Numbered from the stretch's first letter, positions 21,331-35,000 are shown. The stretch is 64,000 bases of DNA from Dicyema japonicum (GCA_011109175.1 RDEW01000003.1:1170440-1234439); one strand, 5' to 3'. Numbers and translations are program-made. Notes: a model not told the origin generated them from the letters alone.

Positions 21331-21649
21331 TTTAACAAATTTTGTTAAATTGCTCGTTAAAGTAATGAATTCTGTCCGTTCTCGAAATGGAGCAAAAATT
21401 CCCAAATATTAACTATTTTGTTAGTTAAATAATACTGAGGGTTCTTGTTTAGTTGATGATCGCCACTTTCCTGCAACAAAATCAATGAAAATTAATAATA
21501 AATTGTTTACTCGACACGTGTTTAATATTGTTGGTTGATGGGTTTAAGGTTTTTCCAGAAAATGAGGGTCTTTTTAAAAACCTTATAAAAAATGTTTTAA
21601 TTTGGACACCGTTGGATAAAAGTAGACAAGTTCATTATTATCAGTAATG

Positions 21650-22632
21650 CTATTTTTCTTCTTTCTCTCGTTTCTTTGTTAATACGAGATAGCCAATTTT
21701 CAAAAATTAAATACTTTTTGTCATCAAAGCTTTGTATGAAGCAGCATATTTTTGGCGACCTTGATTTTTATCTGCTGATCCTCTTAAGGTTTTGAATTTT
21801 ATATCAAATCGTTTTTTTTAAATCGGTAAAACCACCCATGCAAAAAAGTCTTTATTAAAATACCTATTATCAATTTTACAAGCAATAAGTTTAATGTCGG
21901 TCTATTGACCGGAAAAACCTTTGAATCTCAGAGAACGAAAAAATCATAAACTTCCGCATTTAATTTGTGCCCATTTACGCAATTTGACGTAAAGCAGCCT
22001 TCACGAGGAATTCTTCCATTTTTAGACTTTCTTTAGAGATGCCATACTTCTCACAAATAAATTCACATTTATACAGATCTGACTGTATTTCCTTAAAATT
22101 CTAACTTCCTCGTAATATCCCTAAATTTACTGAGATAAATTTAAAAATTAAAATTGTGACATTACTTACAATTGAACAAGCTTTTAAACAAATAATTGAT
22201 GTTTCGTTACTAATTTTCCCATTTGGGGGTTTATTACTAAAAAAAATTTTATTATTACTATTAAAAATAAATCTCCCCAAATTCGAAATTTTCTAAAAAA
22301 GAGGTTTTCCCGCAGTTTGGGTTTCCTTGAAACGAGGTCGACTTGTACTATCTTTGTAATAAAATATTTCTGGTTATGAGCATTTTTCAGCTTCATGGTC
22401 CGATTGACTTGTAGGACACAGAATTAGATTCACCAAACTTTGCAGTTTTTTACGTACTTAATCACAAGTAATTTGTCATTGAAGCTTTGGTTACTAAAAG
22501 GCTTTCACTTCGAGGAAGTCTTGCGAATCTTGTCTGAGACCCTTAGAAAACTTTTGTCGTGCAGTCATTTTGTCCTCACTATTTACCTGGTGATGATCGC
22601 TTGCAGAGGTATGAGATTCGTGGGCAGTCCAT
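21650..22632 (-). CDS. Unidentified short-intron gene (model incomplete)
   Basis: Coding-like minus-strand stretches joined by plausible mini-introns suggest a gene starting at 22,632 (MDCPRISYLCKR). Supported steps are an intron of about 45 nt, then a 28-nt intron before 'FLVNLILCPTSQSDHEAEKCS'. Downstream blocks include 'DLYKCEFICEKYGISKESL', 'DIKLIACKIDNRYFNKDFF' and a lysine-rich end (…KALMTK, then KREKEEK and TAG at 21,650). An in-frame TAA after 'EKCS' and unresolved middle exons mean either I missed splice sites or the gene is broken. I recognise no family. It sits just upstream of nothing else coding and 250 bp from the ADAR-like stop, on the same strand. Confidence 0.4.
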
Positions 22633-22874
22633 TTTAGACAAAATATGGGAGTCTTGGATCAATTTCATGAGTGCCAAACAACCCTTGGATCACTACACCT
22701 AAGTGAACACAATTTTAAGTAGGCACTAAGGGGATGTTGACTATGATCAGTAAAAACAGATGTACTAATCACCACAAAAATTTTATTTCGAACGCGCAAT
22801 AAATTTACCTTTTTGATAAATTCGAAAACCATGAAAATATTTAGCAAACAATTTTGATTTGAAACACAACAAAA

Positions 22875-24523
22875 TTAAATTGAAAAATCAGTCATCTCTT
22901 TATTCCATTCTCCGAGTTTCTTGTCTTTCAAAAGAGACACAAATAACTCAAATCTTCTATTATACTCCACATTGAGCTTCTTTGCTTCCAAATAACTTTC
23001 CACCACCAAGTTCTCTCGACTTTTCAAAGTTTGTTTAAACAGCCTAGCCATCTCTGCAGTGGTTAATAGAGGATGCAAAGCCTAATGTTAGGACTAATGA
23101 CTTACTTGGGTGTCAAAATGGGGTTTTTCTTCTCCCAGAAACCAAGACATTTTATGGTTAGAGATAGAATCGGTGTTCCTCGAATCACGTGCACTTCCCA
23201 AACAGAGGATCGTCGGTTTTTTTGGTCCGAATTCTACGAGGCGTCCGTAAAAGGCGTTCTCGAAAAGTTCCTGAGGGGCTAAGTACGACTGTTCTGATTT
23301 TAAACGAAATAGCCTACTAATAAGAATGGAAGACATGAAAATGGGCTCTACAAAGTTCCCCAGGAGGTTTCCCTGAATGCCTAGGCAATTCCACTTTAAA
23401 ATTTTATCGGAGGAACTCATTTGTGACTTATTAACAGCGTCCGTCATAGAAATGGTACCCTCACCTGGAGGTCACTGAGACTATTACCTTGTACATTAAT
23501 TCTTCTCAGTTCAGAAAAACGTGTTGTATAAGGAATTAGTTCTAGCATTGATCGACCTAACTTACTAAGACTTATCTATTAACATTACATTTCAAACAAA
23601 CAGGCACAGCCAGATGGAGGGCTACTTAAAAATAAATGAAAAAGCCCGCCTAATTTAAATTTCACACGGGTCGTTGTGGTCGCTAGTTGATTGTACACAA
23701 ATCTATTTCTATCATAAACTACCTTAGAAATGCTCGTCTCGCTAGATATTCCGCTCTCATTCCCATCCCAGCAGCAATAACTTGGAAATCTCCATCCAAT
23801 TCCTGGACGATGAGAGCAAAGTTTTTCCGTCCAGCGGTAAATTCGGGGTACGTCTTTTGAATTCCCAGTATAAAGGCCTGACAGACATCATCCACGGAAA
23901 GATCGCTACTACTGTCCGTCTCTTCCTGTAATTCTGGTTTTCCGTGATAATTGCTCAGCACAGAAGAAACCGCCTTCTCAGCCGCATTTCGTTTCGCATT
24001 CTTGGCGTTGTTCCCGTTAGCCTCCATGATTGGTTTTCCGTCGAGAAAAATAACGGCTTTGTAACTGATTGTAAAATTATAGAAACTTGGATCTGGTTAA
24101 CTTTTCGACCTTCCACGTGCACATTATCCCATTTTTTTGAGAGTAGTTTGTCACAAAGGACACTGGATTGCGAGAAAGGTACTCATTAGATTTATCACAG
24201 TCTAGTAAATTGAATAGATCATGTCATACTTAACTTGGTTGCTGAATTTGAATAGAAATCGGTTATTTTTTCAATGGCATTCTGCGCACACACATACTTG
24301 GCGGATTTTTTTGTTGAAGAATATGCAGTAGAAATTTCGTCGTTAATTTTGCATGAATACCCATATTTGGTATTTTGTTTGCTCAGTTCTTCAAATGATA
24401 CTAAATATTGCAAAGACAATTACTGGATATTCCTCTTTTCGAGCAATACTCATACAGTGAACTTATCGGGTTTACTAATTTGTTTAACATTAATATACCA
24501 CAGCATTTATCAACGGGTTCCAT
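22875..24523 (-). CDS. ADAR-like protein with a zinc-less, presumably inactive deaminase domain
   Basis: ATG at 24,523, TAA at 22,877-22,875. Seven introns: 24,401-24,423, 24,202-24,229, 24,065-24,086, 23,703-23,722, 23,565-23,588, 23,465-23,487, 23,082-23,105 (20-28 nt). Their removal gives exactly 494 codons plus stop. Residues about 18-83 and 101-165 form two double-stranded-RNA-binding domains (the second has 'LDGKP…[16 protein letters not shown]'). From about 195 follows an adenosine-deaminase domain of ADAR type, recognisable by '[14 protein letters not shown]', 'GEGTIS', '[14 protein letters not shown]', '[10 protein letters not shown]' and 'LGEW'. All three zinc ligands are substituted: HAE is RAE (232-234), PCG is PSG (272-274), SCSDK is SSSDK (323-327); the catalytic Glu remains. 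ADAD/TENR proteins of vertebrates have similarly degenerate sites. I infer an RNA-binding, non-editing protein; ADAR2-like domain layout. Confidence 0.92.
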
Positions 24524-24529
24524 ATTATT

Positions 24530-25255
24530 TGGCTCTATTAAATAATATATTTATTTAGTTTAGGTTTCCCAAAGAAAACTATAAAAATATCATATAAATT
24601 AAGTTTTGATAAAATAATAATGTTTATTTTGTCTATATATATAGTTTTGAATTATTAGACGATTAATAAATTTTAAAATAAAATTATCGGATAATACATA
24701 AAAAAAATTATCTCGCAGTTTGTAAGGGCTATCGGTCGATATGTCCGAATAGATCCCAAGGTACTTCATTAAATCCAAAGCGACTGCTACGTAAGCTGAG
24801 GTCGATTCCACAACTCGTCGTCAGGGAAAGAAATTGTCTCACGGTGGAATAAATAGATAGATCCTTTTGAATGCTGACTAAGCATTGACCGTTTCCTGAG
24901 TAAGGTGGATCCGATGACACCACCAACCCGGCGATAATTTTTAAAACTTGTTTGACTGAGAATACTGCCTGGAACCTCTCCTCGGTTTATGGAACTGCGC
25001 CCTTATGTCCAAAATTTTTATTTGAGTAATCAAAAATTTTTAGTTATAATAATTATGTAATTATTAATTTTTAAATAATTATTTTAAAATAATTTTGCAC
25101 GTTGCTCTCATTGTTTGTGGTGTTTCTCCTTTAAAAACAGTTGGTCAAACTTCTGTTCGCTGATGGAGATACATAATATGGTATTTAATTGCGTGTGCTT
25201 TTGCTCACGTTTCATGCATGCCATACATTACTATATTTTTATTTTTTTATTTTAA
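24530..25255. other. Upstream region of the ADAR-like gene; one family B repeat
   Basis: Strongly AT-rich to 24,720; 24,810-24,940 (+) is dispersed repeat family B. No gene seen. Confidence 0.5.
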
Positions 25256-25259
25256 CAGT

Positions 25260-25700
25260 AACGGAGAATTTCCTACTCATGTACCTCGTGGGGTTCATTT
25301 ATCCACTGTACAAACGTCGAGAAGATCTTGAATATCGGAAAAGGGCCTACACAGATGAGGAACAGTAGATCACTTGGAAGAAATCTCTATTGCCAATCTT
25401 AACGGAAACGGTTATACTCCTAAACGGAGCGATGTGGCTGTGAAGTTATTTCCTCGTAAGGGGCTTATGTGGGCACAATGGGGACATAGATCCAAGTTGT
25501 GAGCGTTGTTGAAAGTGCTGAGATCACGTGGTCGACTATTTCTGGTCATAACCTAGATTTAGGTTCATCAGTAATGCCGGTAGTTAACATTAACTGAATG
25601 CATATCGTTCCCATGGTTACAGTAGGAGAAAGACCTTTCACTACCACATAAATGGTTCATCCTAACCAAATGCCAAGAAAAGAGCATATCCAGTCCTTGC
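25260..25700 (+). pseudogene. Retroelement C-terminal remnant
   Basis: The frame near 25,440 reads 'GLMWAQWGHRSKL' then cysteines and 'ITWSTISGHNLDLG', matching the post-polymerase region of invertebrate retroelements. Frames shift repeatedly. Confidence 0.45.
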
Positions 25701-25964
25701 AGTCGTGGACTACTCCAATTGAGTGAATAAGGACAGATGATCCTCTTTCATGTTATTCCAGACGTCTAACTCATTAAGAAAGAAAAGCATATCACTTCAA
25801 CTGTCTCGACAGTAGTTGCATGAGAGATTGCAGCAAAATCTCTCACTCCACCATTAAATAATGAAAAAAATGGCAAAATACCTCAAATCCGTCACACTTC
25901 TGATAAAAATTACGGTTTATATTAATCACGTTTTTATTCGCTTTTTGTGAAATTCTAAGGCCAT

Positions 25965-26110
25965 GTGGTGCCATCTGGCTACTTTATCAAAGATTTCTCT
26001 CTTTCTCCTGCTGGCGTCGTTGGATTCACCTTATTCGGGAGACGTCCAATTCCTGTCCCCCATTCAAAAAAATCCATGTATTCAATCCATCAGGTGACAA
26101 TTCCACATGC
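25965..26110 (-). repeat. Dispersed repeat family B
   Basis: Reverse-oriented copy: 'gacgtctcccgaataaggtgaatccaacg' and 'ccagatggcaccacatggcc' on the minus strand. Confidence 0.6.
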
Positions 26111-26114
26111 AACC

Positions 26115-26710
26115 CGTTGTCGCCTAGACGAGTAGATTCTGATTTTCAGATCACTAGGGTGAAGATTTCCAAAGTGACAGAAGACCGTCGTAAAATAGTG
26201 GTAGTTCCAAGTATTATTCTGACAGTTGTCAAGGGATTTTTTCAATTTTCATGGTCCGTGATATTAAGAAATTATTTTTCGCAATTTTCGTAGCAAATCC
26301 AACTTGTATACAAAAATTACTAACCTGGATGCGACTATTGGACAGAAATGATTTTACTGTCGCCACAGAGTACTATGCACATTTAAATTTTTCCAGTCTT
26401 AACGCTGGATTCGTGCCTCAGTCTTTTTAACTTTAATTTTAAGATTTAATAAAAAAAAAACATGTTCTCTCACTTTAACAAAATTTTTGCTGTTCTTCGT
26501 TAAGATTATTTCACACAGAACCAATTAATGCTATGTAAACTAAGGTGGAGTTTGTGCCACACGATTCAAGATCCTCATCACCAAAGGATCTCCAGCAAGC
26601 TCTGTCCATGAAATACAATCGTAGGTCTTCTAGGTTCTACGTACTTTCAAATTTATTTCTAATCCTATACGGAAAATTGCAAATTTAAAAAAGTTAAATT
26701 GCTAAAAAAA
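26115..26710. other. No gene seen
   Basis: No recognisable frame. Likely degenerate retroelement sequence between the flanking fragments. Confidence 0.35.
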
Positions 26711-26714
26711 CATT

Positions 26715-26960
26715 ATATTAATTGCTAATCACTTCCTCGACCTCTTGATACAAAAATAGAACTGGTTGCATAAGTTATGAATCTTGTTCATTCCTCTATG
26801 GACTTCTTTGTGAAGTGCCTTCATCATCCGAATTTCACTTTCATTTGACTGAACAACAATCTTCTCCATTTCTTTTTCTTAAGTACAGCTTTTCATTTTT
26901 TATGACGAACTTTTTGGATTTTTTTAAATTTTTATCTGTTCAGTTTGGACAAATTTGGTA
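26715..26960 (-). pseudogene. Integrase zinc-binding (HHCC) fragment
   Basis: The minus strand reads 'KFVIKNEKLYLRK', then after a shift 'MMKALHKEVHRGMNKIHNLC' and 'QFYF': the H-x3-H half of an integrase N-terminal zinc finger as in Ty3/gypsy elements and Ginger-like transposases. The CxxC half is not preserved. It is the only trace of an LTR-type or Ginger-type integrase in the window. Confidence 0.5.
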
Positions 26961-27059
26961 AATGGTTCTGTAAAGTATGCCTTGTTTCATGAGATTCGCG
27001 TATCGGAGACTACGCTCAACAGACTCAATTCAAACACCTAACAACTATTCATATGTTGG

Positions 27060-27370
27060 GCCTTCACACTGAATCAACAGTCACCCCTTATTCGCTGAAG
27101 CTACGATCCATAGTTGCGTATCTGGGATTCCTTCCCATTTGTGAGGAATATGGAAACCCACTTCACCTGTACATTTCCAAGGCAAAAGAAAACCGATGTT
27201 CAAAAGTTCCCTTCTCCAAACGAATTCACCTGCAGGAATGAGAGAAGGTTCTTTCACGTTAATAAAAACAATGGAACATCACAGACTTGGATGGCACAGT
27301 TGATTGCAGAACTGGGATCACCTAACTGTCTGACATTATTCTGTCTTGCTCAGTGATTCAGGTTATAAAT
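27060..27370 (+). mobile_element. LINE 3' end
   Basis: Ends with 'gaactgggatcacctaactgtctgac' and a short run resembling the other LINE termini; 5' truncated. Confidence 0.5.
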
Positions 27371-27374
27371 AAAT

Positions 27375-28000
27375 AGGACACACTGAGTTAACATACTGTT
27401 AACATTTTATTATTAAAAATTAAATTAAACCTTTTATTTAAAAAAATAAAAATAACAAACAAAAAATTTTATACAAAAATTATCAAAATTACCAAGAATT
27501 AAGCCTTACGATAATTGAACATAGATCATACGGGATTACCCCACTAGAATTTCATATTCGTAATTATGATGAGACACCGCATTCCCTTCGGTGAAAAGCC
27601 CCGGTACGTGCACGTGACTACATATGACATAATATATTCGATTAATATTGTTCCCCTTTGCTGATATGTTGATTTCAAATCCAATCTACGTGTCAATGTG
27701 ATTGCGTATCCTCGGGTTCTACCCAGTAGCTCAACAGATTAATTCCCTTAGTTCCACATTATTTTTGAAAGTTTTATGGCAAGACGGTTCAATGCAAGTT
27801 TTTAGACATAAATGAATGTCTGGGATTTAGACGATAGCCATTAATATTCCTCTTGTGCCATCTTGTCGAAGATCTCACCAACCAATATTTTTCATGCCCC
27901 TATGATGTGCCCATTCTTAGGAAAAGTTTCCAGATCTTCGGGCATACACCGATCAAAATGAGATAACGAATAAATTAGAAAAAATAGACTCGACACTACA
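27375..28000. other. No gene seen
   Basis: AT-rich with no coding or structural signal that I can support. Confidence 0.5.
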
Positions 28001-28004
28001 GGCA

Positions 28005-28335
28005 AATAATAACAACCTTTTCACGAGAGCCATAATATTTATAGCTCCGGATAGGCCGGACACACACGTTATTTGAGTAAAGATCAGTTATATTGACTAA
28101 TCTTAGAAAGGGAGGAAGGAACAAGGTCCTTTGATTTCTCTTCTTCTTTTCTTGAGTGTGAGTTATATTCAGACGATCCGGTTCCGCAGTGAAGCATTCA
28201 CTGATGACGGAATCACTCGTCATACCCAAAGCATCATAGATTCGTGGAACCTTCAGCCAGAATGTACAGCAGCGAGATTCGATCCCGGGACCATCAGGAC
28301 TTTGCCGGCGCTTATGACAGAGCCAAGTGCCGGGA
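28005..28335 (-). repeat. tRNA-derived SINE, copy 3 (most complete)
   Basis: On the minus strand the head reads 'tggctctgtca' (A box), then 40 nt later 'GGATCGAATC' (B box), the spacing of a tRNA gene, followed by a body ending 'cctatccggagctataaat'. Related copies: 8,745-9,110, 18,368-18,485, 43,385-43,452, 45,345-45,590 (+), 58,955-59,130. Length is about 330 nt. The parent tRNA is not identifiable. Confidence 0.8.
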
Positions 28336-28339
28336 AAAT

Positions 28340-29085
28340 GTTAATAAATTATTTATCACCTGAAAATAGAATTTTACGAAATTTTCTAATCATATCAAGT
28401 TTAAAAACCGATGTTCATCTATAATTCGTAAATTCTTAAATTAGCCAATTTTTATAAAGTCCCGAAAATTGCGGATATATGAAAACATTTTAATGAGTTG
28501 GTACCGAAAATATAAGTTTGATCCTTTACTCTTCTGAATCAGGATTATGCACGAATTCAGGGACAACTGAAAACAGTGGATAGCTTAGATAAAATACGGA
28601 AACTTATAAGGAAGAAATTGGATGGAAGCAACCTGTAGTAAGGATAGTAAGGAGTACCACACAAGGTAAACTCTAACTATTCATTTGGTTATGTGAAATG
28701 GGAGAGTGTTTTAACTAATAAACATAAGAGAATAGTCATTTTGGCTGTCCCCAAACAGGAAGCGATAGTTTTTCCAACAGTTGAGGCTATGAAGCCAATC
28801 GGAAGGAAACAGATTCTTCCGTACGGTATTTTTATCAACTGAAGCTAACAAAGAGAACGAGCAGCAGATGAGGTATCTACGCACGTGATATCCAATACCA
28901 GAGATCCTTAGAGTGAAAACGAAAGGATTTTCATCTCTTGTCCTTATTCCATGCCAGGAGAGTTCGATAAATAAAGCCAGACCACGGAAGATGTTAAAAA
29001 TCGTTAACAATTTTTAATGACTCATAAAGTTAGTGATTTAATTTAATTAATAAATTCCATAAATTATCCCTAAATTTTTAAATTA
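28340..29085. other. No supported gene
   Basis: Lies downstream of the adhesion gene's stop. A 99-codon open frame at 28,711-29,010 (-) is not recognised and is probably repeat-derived. Confidence 0.4.
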
Positions 29086-29091
29086 ATTTTT

Positions 29092-32000
29092 TTACTTTTT
29101 TATTAGCTTAGTTGTCAAATTCATAAAATACATCACTAAAAACAGTGTTGCAAGGAAAACTAGAATAATTGAACCTTTTAAATCGAATTCGATTGAAAAT
29201 TGCTTTATTTTTACATTAATGTCTTCATCTTCGTTCACCGCAACATCCGCGAGTATTTTGAGCACTTTATATTTTTTGTTGTTGAGCTAAATTGAGGATT
29301 ACCGCTACTTTGTTCAAAACTCTTAGTGTTCTATTGCTTCTCGAAATATTTAAAATAACGTATTTTGATATAAATTCAATTTTTCGAATTTTGAAATATT
29401 TTGAACGGCGTAAATCATAATTCTAATCATTCATCATTATTTTACTTTGCATTGTGGGAATATGAGGATCTCGGATAACCGACGGCTACCTTTATTTGGC
29501 CTTCATCACCGCAGATGTGCGTTTGTCTATTTTTTGACTTCAAAATAAAATCAACCGATAATTATAGGCATCATAGCATTTATTCTCGTGGCAGAATTCA
29601 TTCATCATCAAACACAATGTTCGCTTGAATGCGCTCTGAATTTTTTCCCACTTAACGTATCGCCAATGAAATGTTACCTGGGTAATCTTCAATCCGACCA
29701 AAATGAGAATTATCGAATTTGTCACTTCCGTGGTGGAAACTAAACGTATAAACTGCTGCTTTACTTTTGCAGTTGTATTCATACATATTGCACATTGCAT
29801 AATTTGTTTTTTCGCCGATACAGAATCTTTCGAGTCCACTGGGTGGGGGAGAGTCGCAAAATCTTTCTCGATGTTTTATTCCGTGGCATGTCTCACTGCA
29901 GTTGCTCCATCTCCCCCATAGACCCCAATTTCCGTTTCTTTCTTTGGTGGAGTAATTAAACTAAAAACCACTACAGGCTGCTTTGTCAGGATCATGTAAG
30001 TAATATTGGCTGCATTGACAGGAATAATGCCCGATTTCATTGTGACAATAACTGTTGACCCCACAGCGGTTACTTACCTTGCACTCATTTATATCTGAAC
30101 ACAGAACAAAGCTAAAATACCAATACACCTCCCAGAAGGGGACATTTCAAATCCGCTATGGCAGATGCAGACATCAGAGCCATTTATTTGCGCGCACAGA
30201 TGATCGCATTGGAGATGACCCTTGCACTCATTGGTGACTAAACTAAAATATTTGAATATACCTACGCACGTGACGCCATCGTTAATGAGATGCATCCCAC
30301 CAGGGCACGTGCAGTGATAACTCCCTATCGTGTTAACGCAAATTTCCGAGCAATTGTGGTAGTAAATGCATTCGTTAAAATCTGAATTTTAAATAAAAAA
30401 GACCGCCTTCACATTCGCCATTAAAACTACGCTTGAATCCGTGCTCACAGGCACATTCATAACCGCCCATTTTATTGACGCAAATTTGATGACTTTTATT
30501 GCACGTGTTTAATGTACTATCAAGACACTCGTTGATATCTTTTAATCTTAAATCCCAGCACAAACCATAACACTGATACCCGTTTCCGTAAAAGCCGGAT
30601 TTACAGTAACAACCGTACGAGGAATCATAGTTAACACAATGTCCATTAACGAGATCACAAAACTGAAATTTATACGGCAAGATTTTGTGCTTGATTTTCA
30701 TGATCAAGCATTCGTCGATATCTTATCGTCACTAAGTAACCAACCAGCACACAGTGTTTTGTCACCGACAGTATATTTTTCATATCCGTCCCCACATTCG
30801 CAGTGATACGAGCTACCATTACTAACGCAGATCTGATTTACTCCACATTTCGCTAACGTCGACTCGCATATGCTTCCTGTGATGCATAATTTCATGAAAT
30901 TGGTAATTTATATGAACACAGTAAAGTTACCTACGCACACATTATCCTTGTTTGGATAATATCCCCCAGGGCAGACACATTTGAAGGAACCGAACGTGTT
31001 AATACACCTCAATTTCATATTGGCTTGTTGACAAACGCTAGGATTTCCACATTCATCGATGTCTGTGGGAGTTATAGCTCAGGGGTACCAATACACTTAT
31101 TATCAACAAATTCAAATCCTCTTCCGCACAAAAATTTGTTTTTATTTTCAATCCGGAAACATGTAAAATTGCTACTTGAAATATTCGTGCATTTTGAATC
31201 CGCTTTTTATAAAAAAATAAAAACCGATGCAATCAATTTTATTTTTTGCCAAATGGAATCCAGGACGGCATCGGCACTCGTAGGACCCGTTTGTATTGGC
31301 ACAAATTTGCTGGCACTTATCGTACCCCATCAGGCATTCGTTTACATCTTACAATCACATTCATTCCTACCAACACACTGATTACTTGTAGGGTCCTTAA
31401 AATATCCCACAAAACAAGAACAATAGTACGATCCTTCTGTATTTACACAACTCTGTTGGCATGGATTATTTTTGCACTCGTCGACATCTAAAATGCTCAA
31501 AAAATAGGAACCGATGCACGAACTTTTGTGTTTTACGAATCCACCTTTGCAAATGCAGGAAAAGTCTCCATAATCATTTCGACAACGACTATTTGAAGGG
31601 CAGATTTTAGGATCCTCACATTCATTTATATCTCGAATTCACTAGAAACTAGTTTACCGACACATTCGCCATTAATATCGGCAGTACCCTTTGAGCACTC
31701 ACAAGCATAAGATCCCTCCGTATTTTTGCAAGTTTTATTACCTGCACAAAGACTGGGAGAGGTTTCACATTCGTTAATATCTGCCAAAGTAAAATATCAG
31801 GAAACCAATGCATCCCCCATCCAACTTTCGTTTGTACCCTTTTTTACAGAGACATTCAAATTTTCCTGGGAGATTAATGCACCGTTCATTCCGTGAACAA
31901 TTATGCCAGGATATTTTGCATTCGTCGTAATCTAAGGTTTCAGAATTTCGAAAACCTATGCATTTGTTGTTTAAGGGGTTCAGGTAATAGCCACTTTTAC

Positions 32001-35000
32001 ACGTGCATGTTTCACTTTCTTGAACTTTTCGACAATATCCATTAATAGGGTCACATTGTTTCTTTGTACATTGATCGATTACTGCGATTATGTTATCGAA
32101 TCACTACAAGAACAAGACCCATCACTTAGCAGCTTGTAACCCTTCATACAGGAACATTTAAAACTTCCGGGAAAGTTGGTGCATTGCTCAGAACACGTGT
32201 TGTTCATCAAGCATTCGTTGATGTCTATAATTATAGGTATCTCAGATTTGTAAACCATAACAGTTAGAAGGATCAGATTTTGCCTGCAAATAGCCTGTTC
32301 TGCATCCACATTCATAACCTCCATGAGTATTAAAGCATAGCTGTTTGCATCCCCCGTTATCAACAAGGCACTCGTTTATGTCTGAAAATAAATAGTGCGT
32401 ATTTCAAATGTATGTTTCAACAACTAAACATACCTATGCAGTCATCATTGTCTCCTTTTAGAAATCCTTTCTTGCAGTGGCATCTGAATGAACCAATCGT
32501 ATTTTCACAAATCATGTTTTCATGACATGCAGTACTATTCGAACATTCATTTATATCTTAATTTAAAATTTAAATAAAATAAAATTTAAAATTTAAATCA
32601 AATAAAAAAATATACAATTTAAATAAAATACCTTTGCAATGGTTACCATCCAACTTGTACCCTTTGGACAATCTACTGCTCTGTTTGTATGGCACACTAA
32701 AATAGTGTTTTTATATCACATTTACAATTTTTATCTTTAATTATCTCATTGTAGTCTTCTTTTTCTTTATCGAGCGAAAAATTGTCAATGTATGTCGTAC
32801 ATTCTTAAATAATGACTCCTTATACCCGACGAACATGGATACAAATTACATGGATTATATAAACGCTCGCATTGACTACCAGAATACCCATTTTCACAAA
32901 TGCAGTCAAAATGTAAGAACCCATCATTCAAATTTCGCTGAATAAGTTTAAATACGTTAAACCCTCGGTTTGTTCAAATTGCATTTTCCGTTGTTTGAGC
33001 AATCACAAATTGTAATTTCAGGTTCTTCCTTAGAGTATAGCCGAGCTGAATGATCGAAAAAATAGAAGCGCAGAAATAAATTAGAATTCTTCCAAAATAT
33101 GTTAAATCGTATTTTATAAGTATTCTGACTTTTTCCGATTTTTTTTAAATTTTCCTTAACCGTGGTGTTTTCAACGACATTGTTGTTTTCGTACATAATG
33201 AATCGAACCTGCGAAATTTTTCTGTTCACTTTGCAAATAAGTGGGACATACCCATTAACCATTACAGTAAGGCTTTTGTTGCAAAATATTTCCTTTTTAC
33301 GATCTGACAATTATTCTCAGCGACATTACCGGAAATATTCAGTTTTCTCTCATAAATCGTCAAAAATGATATAAATTCACGGTTTTGTGGTGTTTCCGCG
33401 TTTATGCATTTCGGTAAAAACCTATATTTTACGCAGCTCTTCAAGTTAAATTAAAATTATACCGAATCATTAGGTTTCTGGTCATTCCTGTCCGGTAAGT
33501 GGTCTACAAATAAAATAATAAAATGCCTGCTTTTTTGCCTTCAGTTAACACCCCGCTTAAGAGCTTGAAGTATCGGGTCTAACGCTGACTATAAACGCAA
33601 GGTTCGCACCATATTTGTAGGCAACCATGAGTATTTCATGTCCGATTATAAATTTGACTTCAGTTTCTGCTGATAAACACAAATATCGACCAGTTATTAT
33701 ATAAGCGGTTTTGTTTTTGATTCCGTAGTAAGATTTCTCGACATGTTTATTGTTTACCAAATATATCAACCTCGACCCAATGTTTACCACTTCGTAAACA
33801 TGTTTTATAACGGAATCTTTGATCGTTATTTTGCAAGATCTAAAATCACCACCTAAATACTTTAGGTATCCCATTTTTGTTTTAGTTTCTTTGATCACTT
33901 TTATTTGAATCCAGTAGTTGTATAATAAGTATCCCTCCAGAATAACATGTTCCACAGCATTATCAAGTTTTAAGAATGCGTTTTCGAATGTGACAACAGT
34001 CCCGTCGAAAAATATTAACGCTGTGATTAAAAATTCAAAATTAAAAAACCATTTAAATAAGGTTCATACAATGATGAGTCCACAAGCGGTCTGACAAAAA
34101 AGAAGTCCGTCCATAATCCTTGATGATGCAACATTTGTTAAACATTTGCGAATCATTTTCAAATTTCTATTTTATCAAAATTATACGATCGATCCAAAAG
34201 TTTCAAAATTACTCAAATACTGATTATTCTGAATCAAAACGCCATCAGAGATCTTATAGCAGCACGTGATTCTAAAATCTTTAATTATGAGCTTTTAACT
34301 TACCATTTTTCAAATCGACGTTGATGTCTGTGTAACATCTCACGTATTTATTGTATGCTGATAAAATTTTAAAATCAAATTCTTTCGCTTGGATCTCTAG
34401 CGAAGGACAGGATAATTTAAAATTGTCAATTTTCTTCCGAATTTGATTATTTTTCTAGGCAATTGAATCGACCAATACTTTTATCCAAATTCGGCAATCA
34501 GCCAAATCCGAATTGTCGGAGGAAAATATTAAAATTTTACATTCACTGTTTTCCTTTTAACCAAAATATTCTTCGTTCCATTAAAATTTTCAAAATTAAT
34601 AAATTTTACTTTGTTTTGTCTCTCAAAAACAGTATATCCCATTTTAGAGTCAAATTTCGGTACCACGCTGTAATCTCCAAACAAGCAAACCTTGTATTCG
34701 TACATAAACTGTGATTTGGCGTAATGAGCAATGCATATAAGTCATAACCACTCACTGAAACCAACAGTTGAAATGGCGTAGTCTAATGGGTTTTATCAGG
34801 AGAGTACCTTTCTAAGCGAATTATTTAAGTCTTTGGTATTTTCCCAGTTGACAATTGTCGTGAAAGTTATGTGGTCTATCTTCACTCCAAATGTTCTGAT
34901 TTCATTCAAAATCAGATCACGGAATTTATTCGGTAACTTATCTTTGATGACTTGCACCTAAGGTTGTATGGTAAAGCAACCTTTCCTTTATATGATTTAT

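Noticed and set aside
32957-33310. 117-codon minus-strand frame as a separate gene
   Set aside because: It lies between the VWD-like and EGF parts of the adhesion gene and ends in an EGF-like 'CDCSNNGKC', so it is an exon of that gene.
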